A stretch of 64,000 nt of DNA, from contig NC_058061.1 in the NCBI RefSeq assembly GCF_020085105.1, positions 5,775,784-5,839,783 on the forward strand, written 5' to 3'. This stretch comes from Siniperca chuatsi (Eukaryota > Chordata > Actinopteri > Centrarchiformes > Sinipercidae). A model generated the notes under the pieces. It was not told the DNA's origin. It was given only the letters and a program-made list of their open reading frames with translations, and searched no databases. Each line of letters opens with the position of its first letter. Positions within the stretch are counted from its first letter, which is position 1. Shown piece after piece: positions 36,745 to 64,000 of the stretch. Both the position numbers and the translations under genes were made by a program.

Positions 36745-39445
36745 ATGACATCCAGAGGGACGCCGAGTCGGTTCCTTCAAAGCGTTCTTCAGAACGGTGT
36801 CGGTCGGTATGTCTGCCAGCTGAAACGGATCTCCATCATCTTCTCCAAAAATGCACAGAGCTCGTTGGGAGTCAGGTAAAAAAAAAAAAAAAAGAAGAAG
36901 CTACAAATGGTGCTTATACAGTATTTATACAAGTATACCTTCATATAAAAATACTCCAGTTACAAGTTAAATCCTGGCTAAATGTAGCCTACTTGAAGTA
37001 TCAAAAGTAGCTAAATGTACTCAATGTGCTAAAAATTTGCCCCTGCTAGTGTTGTATAATTATTACTGCTGACACAATTAGTCGATTAATTATTTAGCCG
37101 ATTGGCAGAAAATTATTCAGCAACTTTTCTGATAACTGAATGACTGTTTAAAGCCATTTTTAAAACAAAAATGTTCTGGTTCTAGCTTAAATGTGAGGAT
37201 TTGTTGCTTTCCTCTGTTTTCATTGTAAATTGAATATCGTTGGCTTTTGGGCTTTTGGTTGAACAAAATAAACAATGTGAAGGTGTCATCTTGGGCTGTG
37301 GGAAATTGTAAGGGACATTTTTCAACCGAAATGATTAATCGACCATATATCAGCAGATTAATTGATAGTGAAAATAATCATTAGTTCCAGCCCAAATTAT
37401 TTTATTTATTATTTGATTGTTTTTTTATCATAATGCATAAATATGTTTGCAGAATTTTAATGTTGTAGCTGGTCGAGGTTGGGCTATTTGTTACTACTTT
37501 ATACACTGTTGGGTAGTTTAATCTGTAGTTTTATTTGCTGATCATATGTTTCGTCGGTAAAGTCTTTATCTGCCAAGTAACTATAGCTGTCATGTAAATG
37601 TAGTTTAGTAAAAAGTACAGTTTTTTGCTCTGAAATGTAGTGGATTTGAAATATGAAGTAGCAGAAAATGGCAATACTCTTGTACTATAAAGTACAAGTA
37701 CCTCAAAACTGTACTTATGGTAAGTATAGTGCTTGAATAACTGTACTACATTCCACCATGGCTAGTAATAAAAACAATTGTCAGTTGCAGCCTAACAAAA
37801 GGCAACATCAGATATTCTTGTTTACCACTAACAAGATAAGACACTGGGAAGTGATAGTGTGTACAAGTGACACAATTACCATCAACAGAACCTGTTACCT
37901 ACCACTCAAAGAGCAGAGTGACCACAGCATCTTTGTCTTCTTCCCTTCTCTTCAGGGAGTTTATTGAAGAGGGAGTGGTGGATTATGCCAAGAAGAACCC
38001 TGCAACTGTCGTGTATGTGTCTCCTCAGGCATGCAGGATACCCAAAATAGTTGCAGAATACTGTAAGTGCTCATGAATTTGTGTTTTGATGGGACATCTG
38101 ACTAATCCTGAATTCCTTTCCTCATTATAGCACGTTTTCACATATAGAATAATGCTTTATTTTACAGGTCCCGCAATTTCCTAAATATTTCCTAGAAAGT
38201 TCCTCTAAAAGAACTGTGTAATTTGGTTCTGATCACAGGGAAAATACATTTCTGAGACAGTTGTATGAGTTAAGCTAGTTGTGTTGAGTTTATAAGCAGT
38301 GGATGATTTCCAAAGGAATTTATTTGAAAGAACTGCTAAAATGACTTGAAAAACATACAGAGATCCTTTACACCCAAGTAAAGAGCCATGTATTATTGTA
38401 TTCTCCATATATGTTTGCCTGGAGAACATTGTCTCAATTTCCCTGATAATTAGTACCAAATTACACAGTAATTACATAGGAATTTATAGTCACATATCAG
38501 CTCCTTTCTAGGATATTAAACTGTGGGTAAGTTGTAGTGTAAAATAAAGTGTTACCACATTAATACTTGCTGCATTATTTTCCTGTGTTCTCAATCACGT
38601 TTTTAAGGCCTGTTTAGTGAACTATTTAGTTACAATACTTACTTTAATGTATTACACCAGGATAATGCACTCAGTATCAATTCTGCCTTCCAGCGAGGGC
38701 TAACAATAAAACAAAAAACAATGACAAAATACTTTCTTTGTCATTGTTATTGATATCATCAAAATGTTAAGCAGACTTCTGAAGCAAATTGTTCTATTAA
38801 AAAGTTGTACTTTGGCCATGCTGAAACATCAAAATGCTACTTGTTGAAAATCATAGGCATGCTTTACAGTTGAAAGGTCAGGTTCAGGGATATAATCAAT
38901 CTTTTTGGTGAAGTGTGTGACAAGTTTAAGCAATAAATGTATAAGAAACATGAAAAGTGAACTTCAGTAAAGTAGTATGGGATTATATTTGTTACTACGC
39001 CTAGATACTGTAGGGGGCAGTATAACACTGTTTTTTCTGAAAATGCCACTGGGGGTTTCAAATGACTTGTTAAATAGTCTCACCCAGAATCATATGTTCT
39101 TGTTGACACTGTTACATTTCACAACAGGCAGGTTTGTCAATAAGAAAAGTATGTACTTTTCCTCACTCCTCACTCATGAGTTGCTCCTCACTCCTGCTTA
39201 GTTATTTCCTCTTTTTCCTTCCTGCAGTAAACGGCAACGTGAGGGAAGAAATCGTCACAAGCAAAACATCTCCGCAGATTTCAGAGCTCTTGACCAAGCT
39301 GACCAATCAGTCTGGCCTGGACGTCATCCGCATCCGCAAGCCCTTCCACACAGACAACCCCAGTATCCAGGGCCAGTGGCACCCATTCACCAACCGGCCC
39401 CTGTCTATCGGCCCCATCAGGCCACAGAAACAGAACTCCGAATAA
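36745..39445 (+). CDS. MRPL43: Mitochondrial large ribosomal subunit protein mL43
   Basis: This is a structural protein of the 39S mitoribosomal subunit. There are three coding exons: 36745-36875, 37956-38062 and 39228-39445 (stop included). All junctions are GT/AG and the phases are consistent: the split codons give R between exons 1 and 2 and L between exons 2 and 3. The product is 151 aa, close to the 159-aa human form. The N terminus [20 protein letters not shown] and the C-terminal block [20 protein letters not shown] are diagnostic. The core is the thioredoxin-like L51/S25/CI-B8 domain. The ATG at 36745 was chosen because it starts the conserved MT(A/S)RGTPSRF motif. Intron 1 holds nested repeats. 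The gene is divergent from TWNK and convergent with SEMA4G. Confidence 0.95.
36905..37745 (+). repeat. Dispersed repeat E, copy 2, split by a nested element
   Basis: The left part has AAAATACTCCAGTTACAAGT and TGAAGTATCAAAAGTAGC. After the inserted repeat C, the right part resumes with CTTTATACACTGTTGGGTAG and ends in AAGTACAAGTACCTC. It fills most of MRPL43 intron 1. Confidence 0.7.
37070..37396. repeat. Dispersed repeat C nested in repeat E (MRPL43 intron 1)
   Basis: The ends are ACACAATTAGTCGATTAATT and ATAATCATTAGTTCCAGCCC. It interrupts a copy of repeat E, whose two parts flank it (36905-37069 and 37397-37745). Confidence 0.65.
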
Positions 39446-39895
39446 GGACTAACTTAAAGTTTGAAGTTTGAGTTTAAAGTCAGAACCTTTGTGCTTAATT
39501 TCTCATTACTCTTGCAAGATATGTCCTTTTTTTTAAAAGTGTCTGCAATCTAAATTATTATCACAGGTCAGGTGGTTCTCATTTTTGCAGCAATTTTCCA
39601 TTTTGTTTGTTGGATAATTCTGCAGAAGACCCCACTATCGACTGAATATTTTTTACCTTGCCCTTCTGTCTGGTGGTGGCAGCAAAGCCACTTTGGCTGT
39701 GCAGGAAAGTGCACACAGCACCAGCTCTGAATGCCACATTTAAATAGGTTTTACATGAATCCACCAGAGGCTTGTCAGCTGGCATATTAAAAAGCAGATA
39801 ACCGTTTAATCTTAAGGTTATTTGAAGATTAGTGTAATAAACTGCATCACTTCGAGAGCAAATGTATGAAATAAAGAAAATATTTTTTGTGCAAA
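39446..39895 (+). other. MRPL43: MRPL43 3' UTR with poly(A) signals
   Basis: Sequence downstream of the MRPL43 stop contains two AATAAA hexamers, at 39836-39841 and 39870-39875. They lie about 390 and 425 nt after the stop, a sensible 3' UTR length. The cleavage site is inferred to fall near 39885-39900. Confidence 0.55.
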
Positions 39896-39899
39896 TGAT

Positions 39900-42580
39900 G
39901 GCATTTGTGTTTAAATTTAGATTTTCTTTCGTTGTATTTGAACAGCTTGTCAGAAAAAGATCAACACAGCAAAACTGATTGCAGTGGTGCTGTCTGCATC
40001 GTTAAGTCTGACTGACTGATTTAAGACAACACAGATGTACACCTGTTTTTATTTGTATGAAACGGGTAATGTATGTTTTTACAGCTTAATACTGAAGTTT
40101 GAAGGTTTCCTCTCTGCACAACCTTAAATGATCTTAAATGAACATGACAGATGGTTGTGTGATAGCTTGAGGGACAAGTCTTAACCTTCAGCACAGAGCT
40201 GTCCTCTATCGGCTCTAAGAGGAACAGAAAACTAACACTTCTCTAGTGGGTGATTTGTTTAAATTTAACAAGGTGGATGTTGGCAAAACTACTTGCTGCT
40301 TTCTTTGCAGTTTTTACCCTGAATTCATCATTTTTGACTGCAAAAGGCATGCCGGTTGACCCTACTTTCCCTCCACAGGTGACCTCTGTATTCTTCTTAA
40401 CAAAAATACATCCATACAACCAAGTACTAGTCATCAGATGAATACAAATAAGCAGACTCCTATGGAGTGAACGTGAAAGGTGCCCCCAGGACAGATTGCT
40501 TGTTTCTGCTGATTGATGGATACCAGTCTGCTGGCATATATAACTCTGGCCGCAGGAAATTGTTAGGCTATCTGTGAAAATTTATGTAGGATAAGAGCGT
40601 GAGATGACTGCAGAGGATGTTGATGAGCGAGAGGCAGTGAAGCTGAGCTCTGCAGCGGGACACTGATGCTGATTTTACTAATTTTCTCCCAAATATCTGT
40701 ATTTGAGTTGCGTTTATGGATGTGAATGCCCTCTCCCTTTAACTTACCCTCAGACATATAGACTGCAGTTACTGTTTGTCACTGCTTAGCCAATAGAAGT
40801 GGCTAACTTTACATGATCTCTAAACTTATATCACCAAACCAGACATTGTGGTGGCTTTAGCTGTTTAGCCTGTTTTAATAAAACATTTGCTGATGATGTG
40901 ACAATGTTTTCTGCTGTTTCATGCTCACTTCCTGCATTTTAATTTATCTATGGCACCAATTGCAGATATCAGAGCCACTGTGCTCTCATCACACCCGCTC
41001 CCCCCAATGGGAACTGGCACAGCTAGACCCACGCTAGGACATTAAAGGCTCTAAATAAAGATGCTGTTGCTAAGTTACTGTCTTGAATGCTGCTCTGTAA
41101 ATGCCCCCCCCAACCCCTCCTGTTGTTATACCTCTGCTCTGTCAGAGTCATATATGTATGTAAACGACCCTGGGAACATGTGGGCTCCATTCCCAATGGA
41201 GGACAGTGGCCTTGCCGCTTGCCACAAGCTAAAAACAATTGAGTATCATGGTGTCTTGAGAATAGGATTCTGTGTGAACATGTTTTGCATGTAATTTCCT
41301 GACTTCCCCTCAGGGCTGTTGACACTGACATTTTTTTTCCCCCAAGCTGAACATAATGCAAAGTGTTTTTTAATCTGCACAAAAGCAAGTGGAAATTTAA
41401 TGAACTGAAATAAATAAGACATGAGAGACAATATAAAAAAGGTCCTTTGTGTGAACAGTTCAGGTTGTTAAACTATCTTATAAGAAGCAAGGATGTCACT
41501 TCAGCCAGTTATTTTCTGAGAGATAAGTTCATTATCTACATGAAAAGAAATCATACAGAACCAACTTGATGGAAAGTGTCACAGTTTACAAGGGTATATA
41601 CTACATCACTTTTAACAAAGTACTTACAAAATAACAGTGCAAATTGTGAACTCTTTACACCAGTTTCTTTGGCAAACACCTAGAGAAATAATCTACATCT
41701 ACATAAAATATACTGCATCTTGCATATTGACACAGCAGGATGTAATTAATGTTATTGAATTGGCAAAAACAAGTGCTTCACTGTGGGTGGGTGTACAGAA
41801 AGAAGGTGAATGTAAAAGTGGTAGCCAATATGTTAACTATTTTTACCTAAAGTCCATAGTACAGTATACAGTGCAGAGCCAGTGTCTATTGTAAACAGAT
41901 TTTCCTTAAGTGAGAATGAAGCAGCAGCAATGGTCGCAGATTTAGATGAAGCTTTCAACATGTTAAGGATTGTCCACAACTTGATGACAACTTTTATATA
42001 ATACATGGTTAAGTACAGTAACATGTTGAACTCAGTAGATACTGCAATCATTTTACAAAGTTTAAACTTGCAATAAAATGTAACACAACAAGAACATTTC
42101 TTTACATCTTTGATTTAAATAAAATGAAATACTCACATGAATCACACCTATAAATTGGCATGGATCAGAAAACCATTACTCATTCCGATTAACTTCTGAG
42201 CACTGTTAGTACATATTTAAGCTGTCTGATTCTTATGAGAAATGCGTGCAATGAAAACTATTTCACAAATCATAATATCAGCTAGAAATGTGAGAATAAC
42301 ATTTACAGTATCTCTAATGTTAAACTACTGCAGAAAATTCAGTTGTTTCACAAACACAAACTCTAGGACTCTTTGAAAACTGGTCCTAATTGATTAGAGG
42401 CCATCATGGCCATTTGTAAACTCAGTAGGGTCCTTGAGAGAGTGTTGGAATGTGAGCAGAGAGAGTAATAGATGATACCGTCATGCAGAGGTGATGAGAT
42501 GGGAAAACAAAAGAGGCAGCAGAGAGGGAGAGAGGGGAGGAATGAAGATCAGGATAAAAACAAGTGAACAGGTTAAAAAG
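39900..42580. other. Intergenic region between MRPL43 and SEMA4G, left part
   Basis: AT-rich, no supported gene. A short frame at 40250-40441 begins with a hydrophobic stretch (LAKLLAAFFAVFTLNSSFLT), but it has no family resemblance and is treated as chance. Confidence 0.5.
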
Positions 42581-42582
42581 AC

Positions 42583-42700
42583 TGACAAGAAAAAAAGCTG
42601 AAAACATGCAAGTGCAAAGTAGCTTCTGCCAACACATCACAGTTGTATTGTCATCTGTTCTCTGCATGGCTAGACAGGACACACAGGTCAGGTCGAATGG
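42583..42700 (+). repeat. Diverged direct repeat with 44296-44385
   Basis: The two segments share TGCAAGTGCAAA.TAGCT.CTGCC, CTGCATGGCT.ACCAGGACAC and CAGGTCA in the same order and orientation. They flank the L1-type relic and its neighbours. This could be an old segmental duplication or two copies of an unnamed repeat. Confidence 0.5.
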
Positions 42701-42766
42701 TCAGGCAACACTTTTCCATATGAGCAACAGAGAAAAACACACCTAAATATGTGACCTCAGAAGATC

Positions 42767-43300
42767 TTAAATGGTAAAGTATGGGAAAGACAGAAGTTCA
42801 CTCTTGCCCAAATAAAATTTATAGCTAGATATTTCCTGTACATATGCTATTGGTTTAGTGGGATCTGAAATGTATAAAAGCAAGTCATCTGCATATAGCG
42901 AGATTTTCTGTTCCGCTCCACCCCAAATAATGCCCATATTTGGATTCATCCATTAGGATAAACAGAAAAGGTGAAAGTGGACAGCCCTGACTTGTGCCAT
43001 GGCCAAGAGGAAAATATTTAAAATAATTGTTACTGGAGCGCACATGGGCATATGGTGAGGAATATAGCAATTTTAGCAAGTCAAAAAATACATTCCTATT
43101 CCAGATTTTCTTAGGGTTGGAAATGAGTAAGCCCACTCCACCCAATCTAAAGATTTGTTGGCATCTAATGAAAATATTATTTCTGGCAGTCGAGTGGTGT
43201 AACATGAATTAAAAAGATTTCTTGAATCAAAAAAAGGACTATTTTTAATAAATGCTGTCTGATCTTTTGAAATAATGTATGAGAGAACAGACTCTAAGCA
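42767..43300 (-). mobile_element. L1/Tx1-type LINE reverse transcriptase relic
   Basis: Minus-strand fragments in more than one frame show, in order, SKDQTAFIK, PEIIFSLDANKSLDWVEW (first catalytic Asp), GTSQGCPLSPFLF, and YADDLLLYI (the catalytic YxDD box). This is the order seen in L1/Tx1 reverse transcriptases. Frameshifts between the blocks show it is dead. Flanking endonuclease and 3' sequence is not recognisable. Confidence 0.85.
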
Positions 43301-43489
43301 AAGGGCTAACTATTTATAGTCTGTTTGGTAAAAAGACAAGCTTATAACTGCTACACTGAAGCAGATCTTTTTTTTTTTTGGAAAAGTAGAGACTGAAGCT
43401 TGGCATAACATCACAGAAAGATGGCCAGATTGAAAAGAATCAGTAAACATAATCAGTGGAAGTTGGGTTAAAGTTTCTGTGGTAGTCTG

Positions 43490-43850
43490 CCACCTTTTTC
43501 TCCCCAGCCCTGTGTTCTCTGTTGTGTTCCCCTTTCTGGTGTGTCTTGTGGGTCCCCTACTTGTCTTTGGATGTGTGTGTGTGTATGTCACCTGCCTGGC
43601 TTGCTCTGCCTGAAGGATTATCCGGTGCTGGTGATCACCGCTCCTGTTGTTTCCTGGATTCCTGTCAGCCTGTTTGCCTGCTTCTCCAGCCAGCTTAACC
43701 TTGCCTGTCGTTATCAGTCCACATTGCCTGTTCACCATCACTGCTACTTTCCTGGGGTTACCAAGTTCGACATTGCTGGTTTCGCTCTGAATTACTACGG
43801 CCCTTCCCACTATTCCACTTTATTACAAATAAAGTGTGTATTGGATTATA
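43490..43850 (+). repeat. Possible retroelement 3' end or solo LTR
   Basis: This CT-rich stretch has many CTGCCTGxxT motifs and ends ATTACAAATAAAGTGTGTAT. It resembles the tail of fish retroelements in composition. No target duplication was established, so the class is unresolved. Confidence 0.3.
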
Positions 43851-45465
43851 AGAAATCACGGTATTCGGCATTTTTTTGGGGGTTTGAAGATCGTACATAC
43901 GATAGTTTCAGTATGCTTAAAACGAACTAGGCCATGTGTCGTCCAACCATGTCTAAAGGTGTTGATACCTGTTCCAAATGGTCAGAATGCCTGTCATAGA
44001 GAGAGAGGGACAAGATACTATGAATCGTACAAAAGGGGATAAGGGACAGTCTCTCCAACGATATTCATGGTGTTGGACTCAGCTGTACACACAAAGTGCC
44101 AAAATTTGTTGTGCGAAAATTGGGAAAAAAAGAGCCTCATACGCAACCAGGTAAGCACTTTGATTGAATCACACTGAGGCCTTTAGTCAGAATTTCTTCC
44201 ATCCAGTCCAGGACATTTAGTGGTCTGCACAGAGTGCATTTCCTGGACTATATTCTCAATCAAAAAAGCTTCAGAATAAAGTGGCTTACAAGGCAGACAA
44301 GAAGACCTGCAAGTGCAAAATAGCTCCTGCCTCCTTGCATCGGTTTCCTGCATGGCTGACCAGGACACTCAGGTCAAATGTTTTGTCTGCTTCTACCTGC
44401 AGAGACGACAGCGTTCTCTGCAAACAGACAAGAAGCCCCTGTCCTTTCTTCGTGGAGGCGAGCCAAGTACTGCTGTTACTGTCAGCGATGCTCTGACAAA
44501 TGCATGCTGCGAGTCACCACAGCGAGCTGCTGCTAAGTCACTGCTACAAGAGCTGATTCAACGCTTTGCTGGAAAGACAAGTCTTTATTTACCACTGTCC
44601 GTGACACATTTACAAACCACTCAGATTCATTTCAGTCACTTCCCTCTTTATATATGTGCTATTTAATCATAGTGCTTTTCACCTTTCCAAGGAAATACTG
44701 TAGGCTCTGCAGCTCTTGTTGTTTTGGCATTGCTCTGATGTCAGGTAAACAGAGGATGCCTTAGTGGGTTGCATGTGTGAAGGTCTTCTCTACTCTTATT
44801 CAACGACGTGCCACCAGCTGGTTTTTCACAGCAGAGGACAAACACAAACCTGTCTGTATTTCACACTAGATGAAAACCATGTTGTCTATTTGTAACATTG
44901 TTTTGAAAAAATCCAGTGTTTTCATCTGTCTTTGAAATAGTTGGCATGAAACTAGTCTTGATGTCTGATCATCCAAAAACAGGGCTTCAGTTTGACAAAG
45001 TCTATGTATGTTTAGCTGTATAAAAAACAGCAAATAAGCATTTTCTTTACAGTATCTCTTCCGTTTGTTTTGTGTGTGTTGTGGTTTCCTCTCAGCCTCC
45101 TGGGCCCTGAAGCCAGTCTGTTGTCTTCAGTGAATTCAATCAGTCTGGCTACAAACTAACTGACTCCTTTATTGGTCTTTAACAGACTAGTCAAGCTGCC
45201 TTTCACACAACTGTATCTCTTCTCTCACACAGATGCTAAAAACAGAAAGACACCAGGAAAAAGAAACCCAAACTGTTTCACAGTTTGCTACAGGTGTTTC
45301 CATTGGCACTGCCACAACACATTGCTACTAACAGCTGCAACAGTGATGTAATTATTGCAATTTACATGAAAACAATGTAAAATGAGTGGTTTAAATAAAC
45401 TGAAATGTATGATTTGTCTTACCACCTGAGCTCTCATACATTGTAAGAGAACTGGCTTCTTACTG

Positions 45466-46267
45466 TAAAGTGATACTCCACATAAAATCTATAATATCAA
45501 ACAGGCACGCCCTGTGAGCTTGAAAGGTGGATGTAAAAGGACTGTAGTTTGTTCCTTCATAGAGAACAAAGAATTGTAGTCAGATTGAATTCATGACAAT
45601 TAGTTGATTAATTGGCATTTATGAAGCAAAAATGCCAAACACTTGCTGGTTTCAGATTCTCAAATGTGAAGATTTGCTGGATATTTAAGCTGTTGGTCAA
45701 CAATACCACCGATTTGAAGACATGGGAAATTGTGATGGGCATTCTTCACTATTTTCTGACATTTTGTTTAGATTAATTTCATAATGAATTGAAAAAATAA
45801 TTGTCAGATTAATTTCATTGATCATGAAAACAATCATTAGTTGCAGCCCTACAATGGATTTCGTGAATTGTTTTCACTGTAAAAAAAAAAGTGGTTCAAA
45901 ACATGAAACGTCTTGTAGCATAATCTTCTCTGTCCATATGCTTGTTGAATGCTTACATATGCTTGTTTAAAAACAGATAGTGTTATGATGAGTCTTTTAG
46001 TAGTCCTTTAGTTTGGTAGATTAGTGCCTTGGTCACACATTTGGGGTAGGGGTGGGGCCGGGTGAGTATACCTCCTTATTAACTTTGCGTGGCTTTGGTG
46101 ATACGGAGTCCAGTCCTGCGACTATGGGTGAGTCAAACCAGTTCTCCCCCAGACAAGGGAACAGGAACAGCCTCATGTCAAACTTGTAACACATAGGGCC
46201 AGACTCTGAGGTTGCGGGCATGTTAGGTGGAAGGTAACAGATAGGTTTTGGGTGGAGTATCGCTTTA
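45466..46267. mobile_element. MITE with TAAAGTGATACTCCAC ends, carrying a nested repeat
   Basis: The terminal inverted repeats are TAAAGTGATACTCCAC (45466-45481) and GTGGAGTATCGCTTTA (46252-46267), with one mismatch. A copy of dispersed repeat C (about 45594-45852) sits inside, so the family C element inserted later. It lies between the MRPL43 and SEMA4G 3' ends. Confidence 0.75.
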
Positions 46268-46740
46268 AGCTCCATAGAGGGGTAATATTACATGGCACTA
46301 AAAACTTCCTGAACACTTTTCCGCAGTCTCAAAAATATGTGATCACCTCATGTCCTATTTTGCACCTTTGCCTTTTTGTGTCATCTGACCACCATCTTTC
46401 ACAAACCTCCAGAGAGTCTACACCGAGGTAGCATCATTAAGATCCCTACTCATGGTAATTTTGTAACAGTGCAGTCTATGGCCAAATTTTTCACAGCTCC
46501 ACTTTTTGAATAGCAGTCTCTGGTTAGTGTAGTCCATTGTTGAAGTGAAATCATGGGCCATTTGTCATCGGAGACACAGGAGGCTGCACATTTCAGATCA
46601 GGTTAGGACACGGCCTGCAGGTACTCTGACACTGGATAAATAACAGCAGCGTTTGATACAACAGTCAGGTCTCCCCACAACTACGGGTCGCCGTTGGGGT
46701 GAAAATAAATAACTGTGGGACAAAGACTGAGAGGGGCATC

Positions 46741-63173
<16,433 letters not shown>

Positions 63174-63983
63174 CTGCAAGTATATAGATGATTAGCCAGC
63201 AATGTAAGCTGAAGAATTATGTTATTTTATATTCCACGGCTCATAAATTTCAGTTTAACGTATTGAATTAGAGCAGGGTCAGTAGCAATTTAGTACCACT
63301 TCAACAGCAGATGAGAGCAATAAAATCATATACATTTTTATACGTATACATTTTTGAAATTATGTGATTTATATCATTGATGGTTGACCAAATATTAGAA
63401 AACCCTCCCAGTATAATGCAGCACAACTTAACAGCACCACAAACAACAGCCCCAAAACACATTATACTATTGTTTTCACAGGCTGAGTAATACTACCCAT
63501 GACTAATACACTGATTATGCTGTGTAAAATTGGTGGAGTTCCCCTTTAAATCAGGAACTATCTAAAAAAAGAAAAGGTCCTAAAGAATCTGATAAAGCAA
63601 CTTGGGTAACTTGACAGTTCATTGGTAGGTACTGGGTGACACATTTCAGTTGTTAGTAAGTGAGTTGCAATATCCAGCCCTACTCATTCACAGACATTTT
63701 GCAAGGATGATGAGTGAAAAACCCACATATCTATGCAGTTGTGACCATACATTCAAGATACAAAAAAAGAGATCTTTGTTTAAGATTGTGAGCCAGGGTT
63801 TATGCTTACAGTCTCAAGCTACACAAAAATGACAGGTTTTCTGTTAACAGTCAAGTTTAAGTTAGTCAGGAAAAACTGCCAAACCAGTTAAAGGATCCTC
63901 CCAAAATGAAACTGGAATCCCTGTTTATGCAAAACAAAGACACAAAAAGACAAACACACACATTCTTCAAGGCTTTGGCTCAC

Positions 63984-64000
63984 CTCAACCATCTTAACAA
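63984..64000 (-). other. Possible 3' end of an upstream SEMA4G exon
   Basis: At the right edge, minus-strand sequence reads GTTGAG then GTGAGC, a good donor. If the exon is real it would join the exon at 63173 and extend past the window, where the signal peptide would be expected. Too little is visible to confirm it. Confidence 0.25.

Noticed and set aside
40250..40441. Small secreted-protein-like open frame
   Set aside because: A hydrophobic start alone is weak evidence. No splice partners, homology or promoter features.
43541..43930. Plus-strand 129-codon open frame
   Set aside because: It lies in CT-rich, retroelement-like sequence with no recognisable protein motif.

Overview
The window is vertebrate nuclear DNA from a bony fish, probably a percomorph teleost. 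It is AT-rich, has short exons separated by GT/AG introns, and is dense in fish-type transposon relics. Three protein-coding genes can be reconstructed exon by exon. In order they are TWNK (minus, 30446-36020), MRPL43 (plus, 36745-39445) and SEMA4G (minus, 46741 to at least 63173, with its 5' end at or beyond the right edge). Order and relative orientation match the SEMA4G-MRPL43-TWNK block of human 10q24, so this is conserved synteny.

TWNK encodes the mitochondrial replicative DNA helicase Twinkle. MRPL43 encodes a protein of the large mitoribosomal subunit. They are divergently transcribed from an interval of about 450 bp that looks like a shared promoter with ETS/GABP-like CGGAAG cores. 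The small fourth coding exon of TWNK carries a one-base insertion relative to its conserved protein frame. Read literally, it removes the Walker B half of the helicase. SEMA4G is a class 4 transmembrane semaphorin (sema, PSI, Ig-like, TM, proline-rich tail, PDZ-type C terminus) that converges on MRPL43.

Positions 1-30400 contain no gene I can support. They hold MITE-like elements with terminal inverted repeats, two copies of one non-LTR retrotransposon, a LINE 3'-end relic, several complex unique stretches that could be conserved non-coding elements, and a CpG-rich patch near 16.9-17.2 kb that could be a promoter or first exon on the minus strand. In human, LZTS2 lies on this side of TWNK, but no LZTS2 coding exon is visible. 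Positions 39900-46700 lie between the convergent genes and hold an L1/Tx1-type reverse transcriptase relic and a nested MITE. The introns of all three genes also carry mobile-element relics, including a 77-bp near-perfect inverted repeat in TWNK, a nested insertion in MRPL43, and a Tc1/mariner relic, a LINE relic and a small duplicate of the PSI exon in SEMA4G.

I found no tRNA, rRNA, CRISPR or prokaryotic-type system. The most notable items are the TWNK frame break, the fold-back repeat in TWNK, and the PSI-exon microduplication in SEMA4G.
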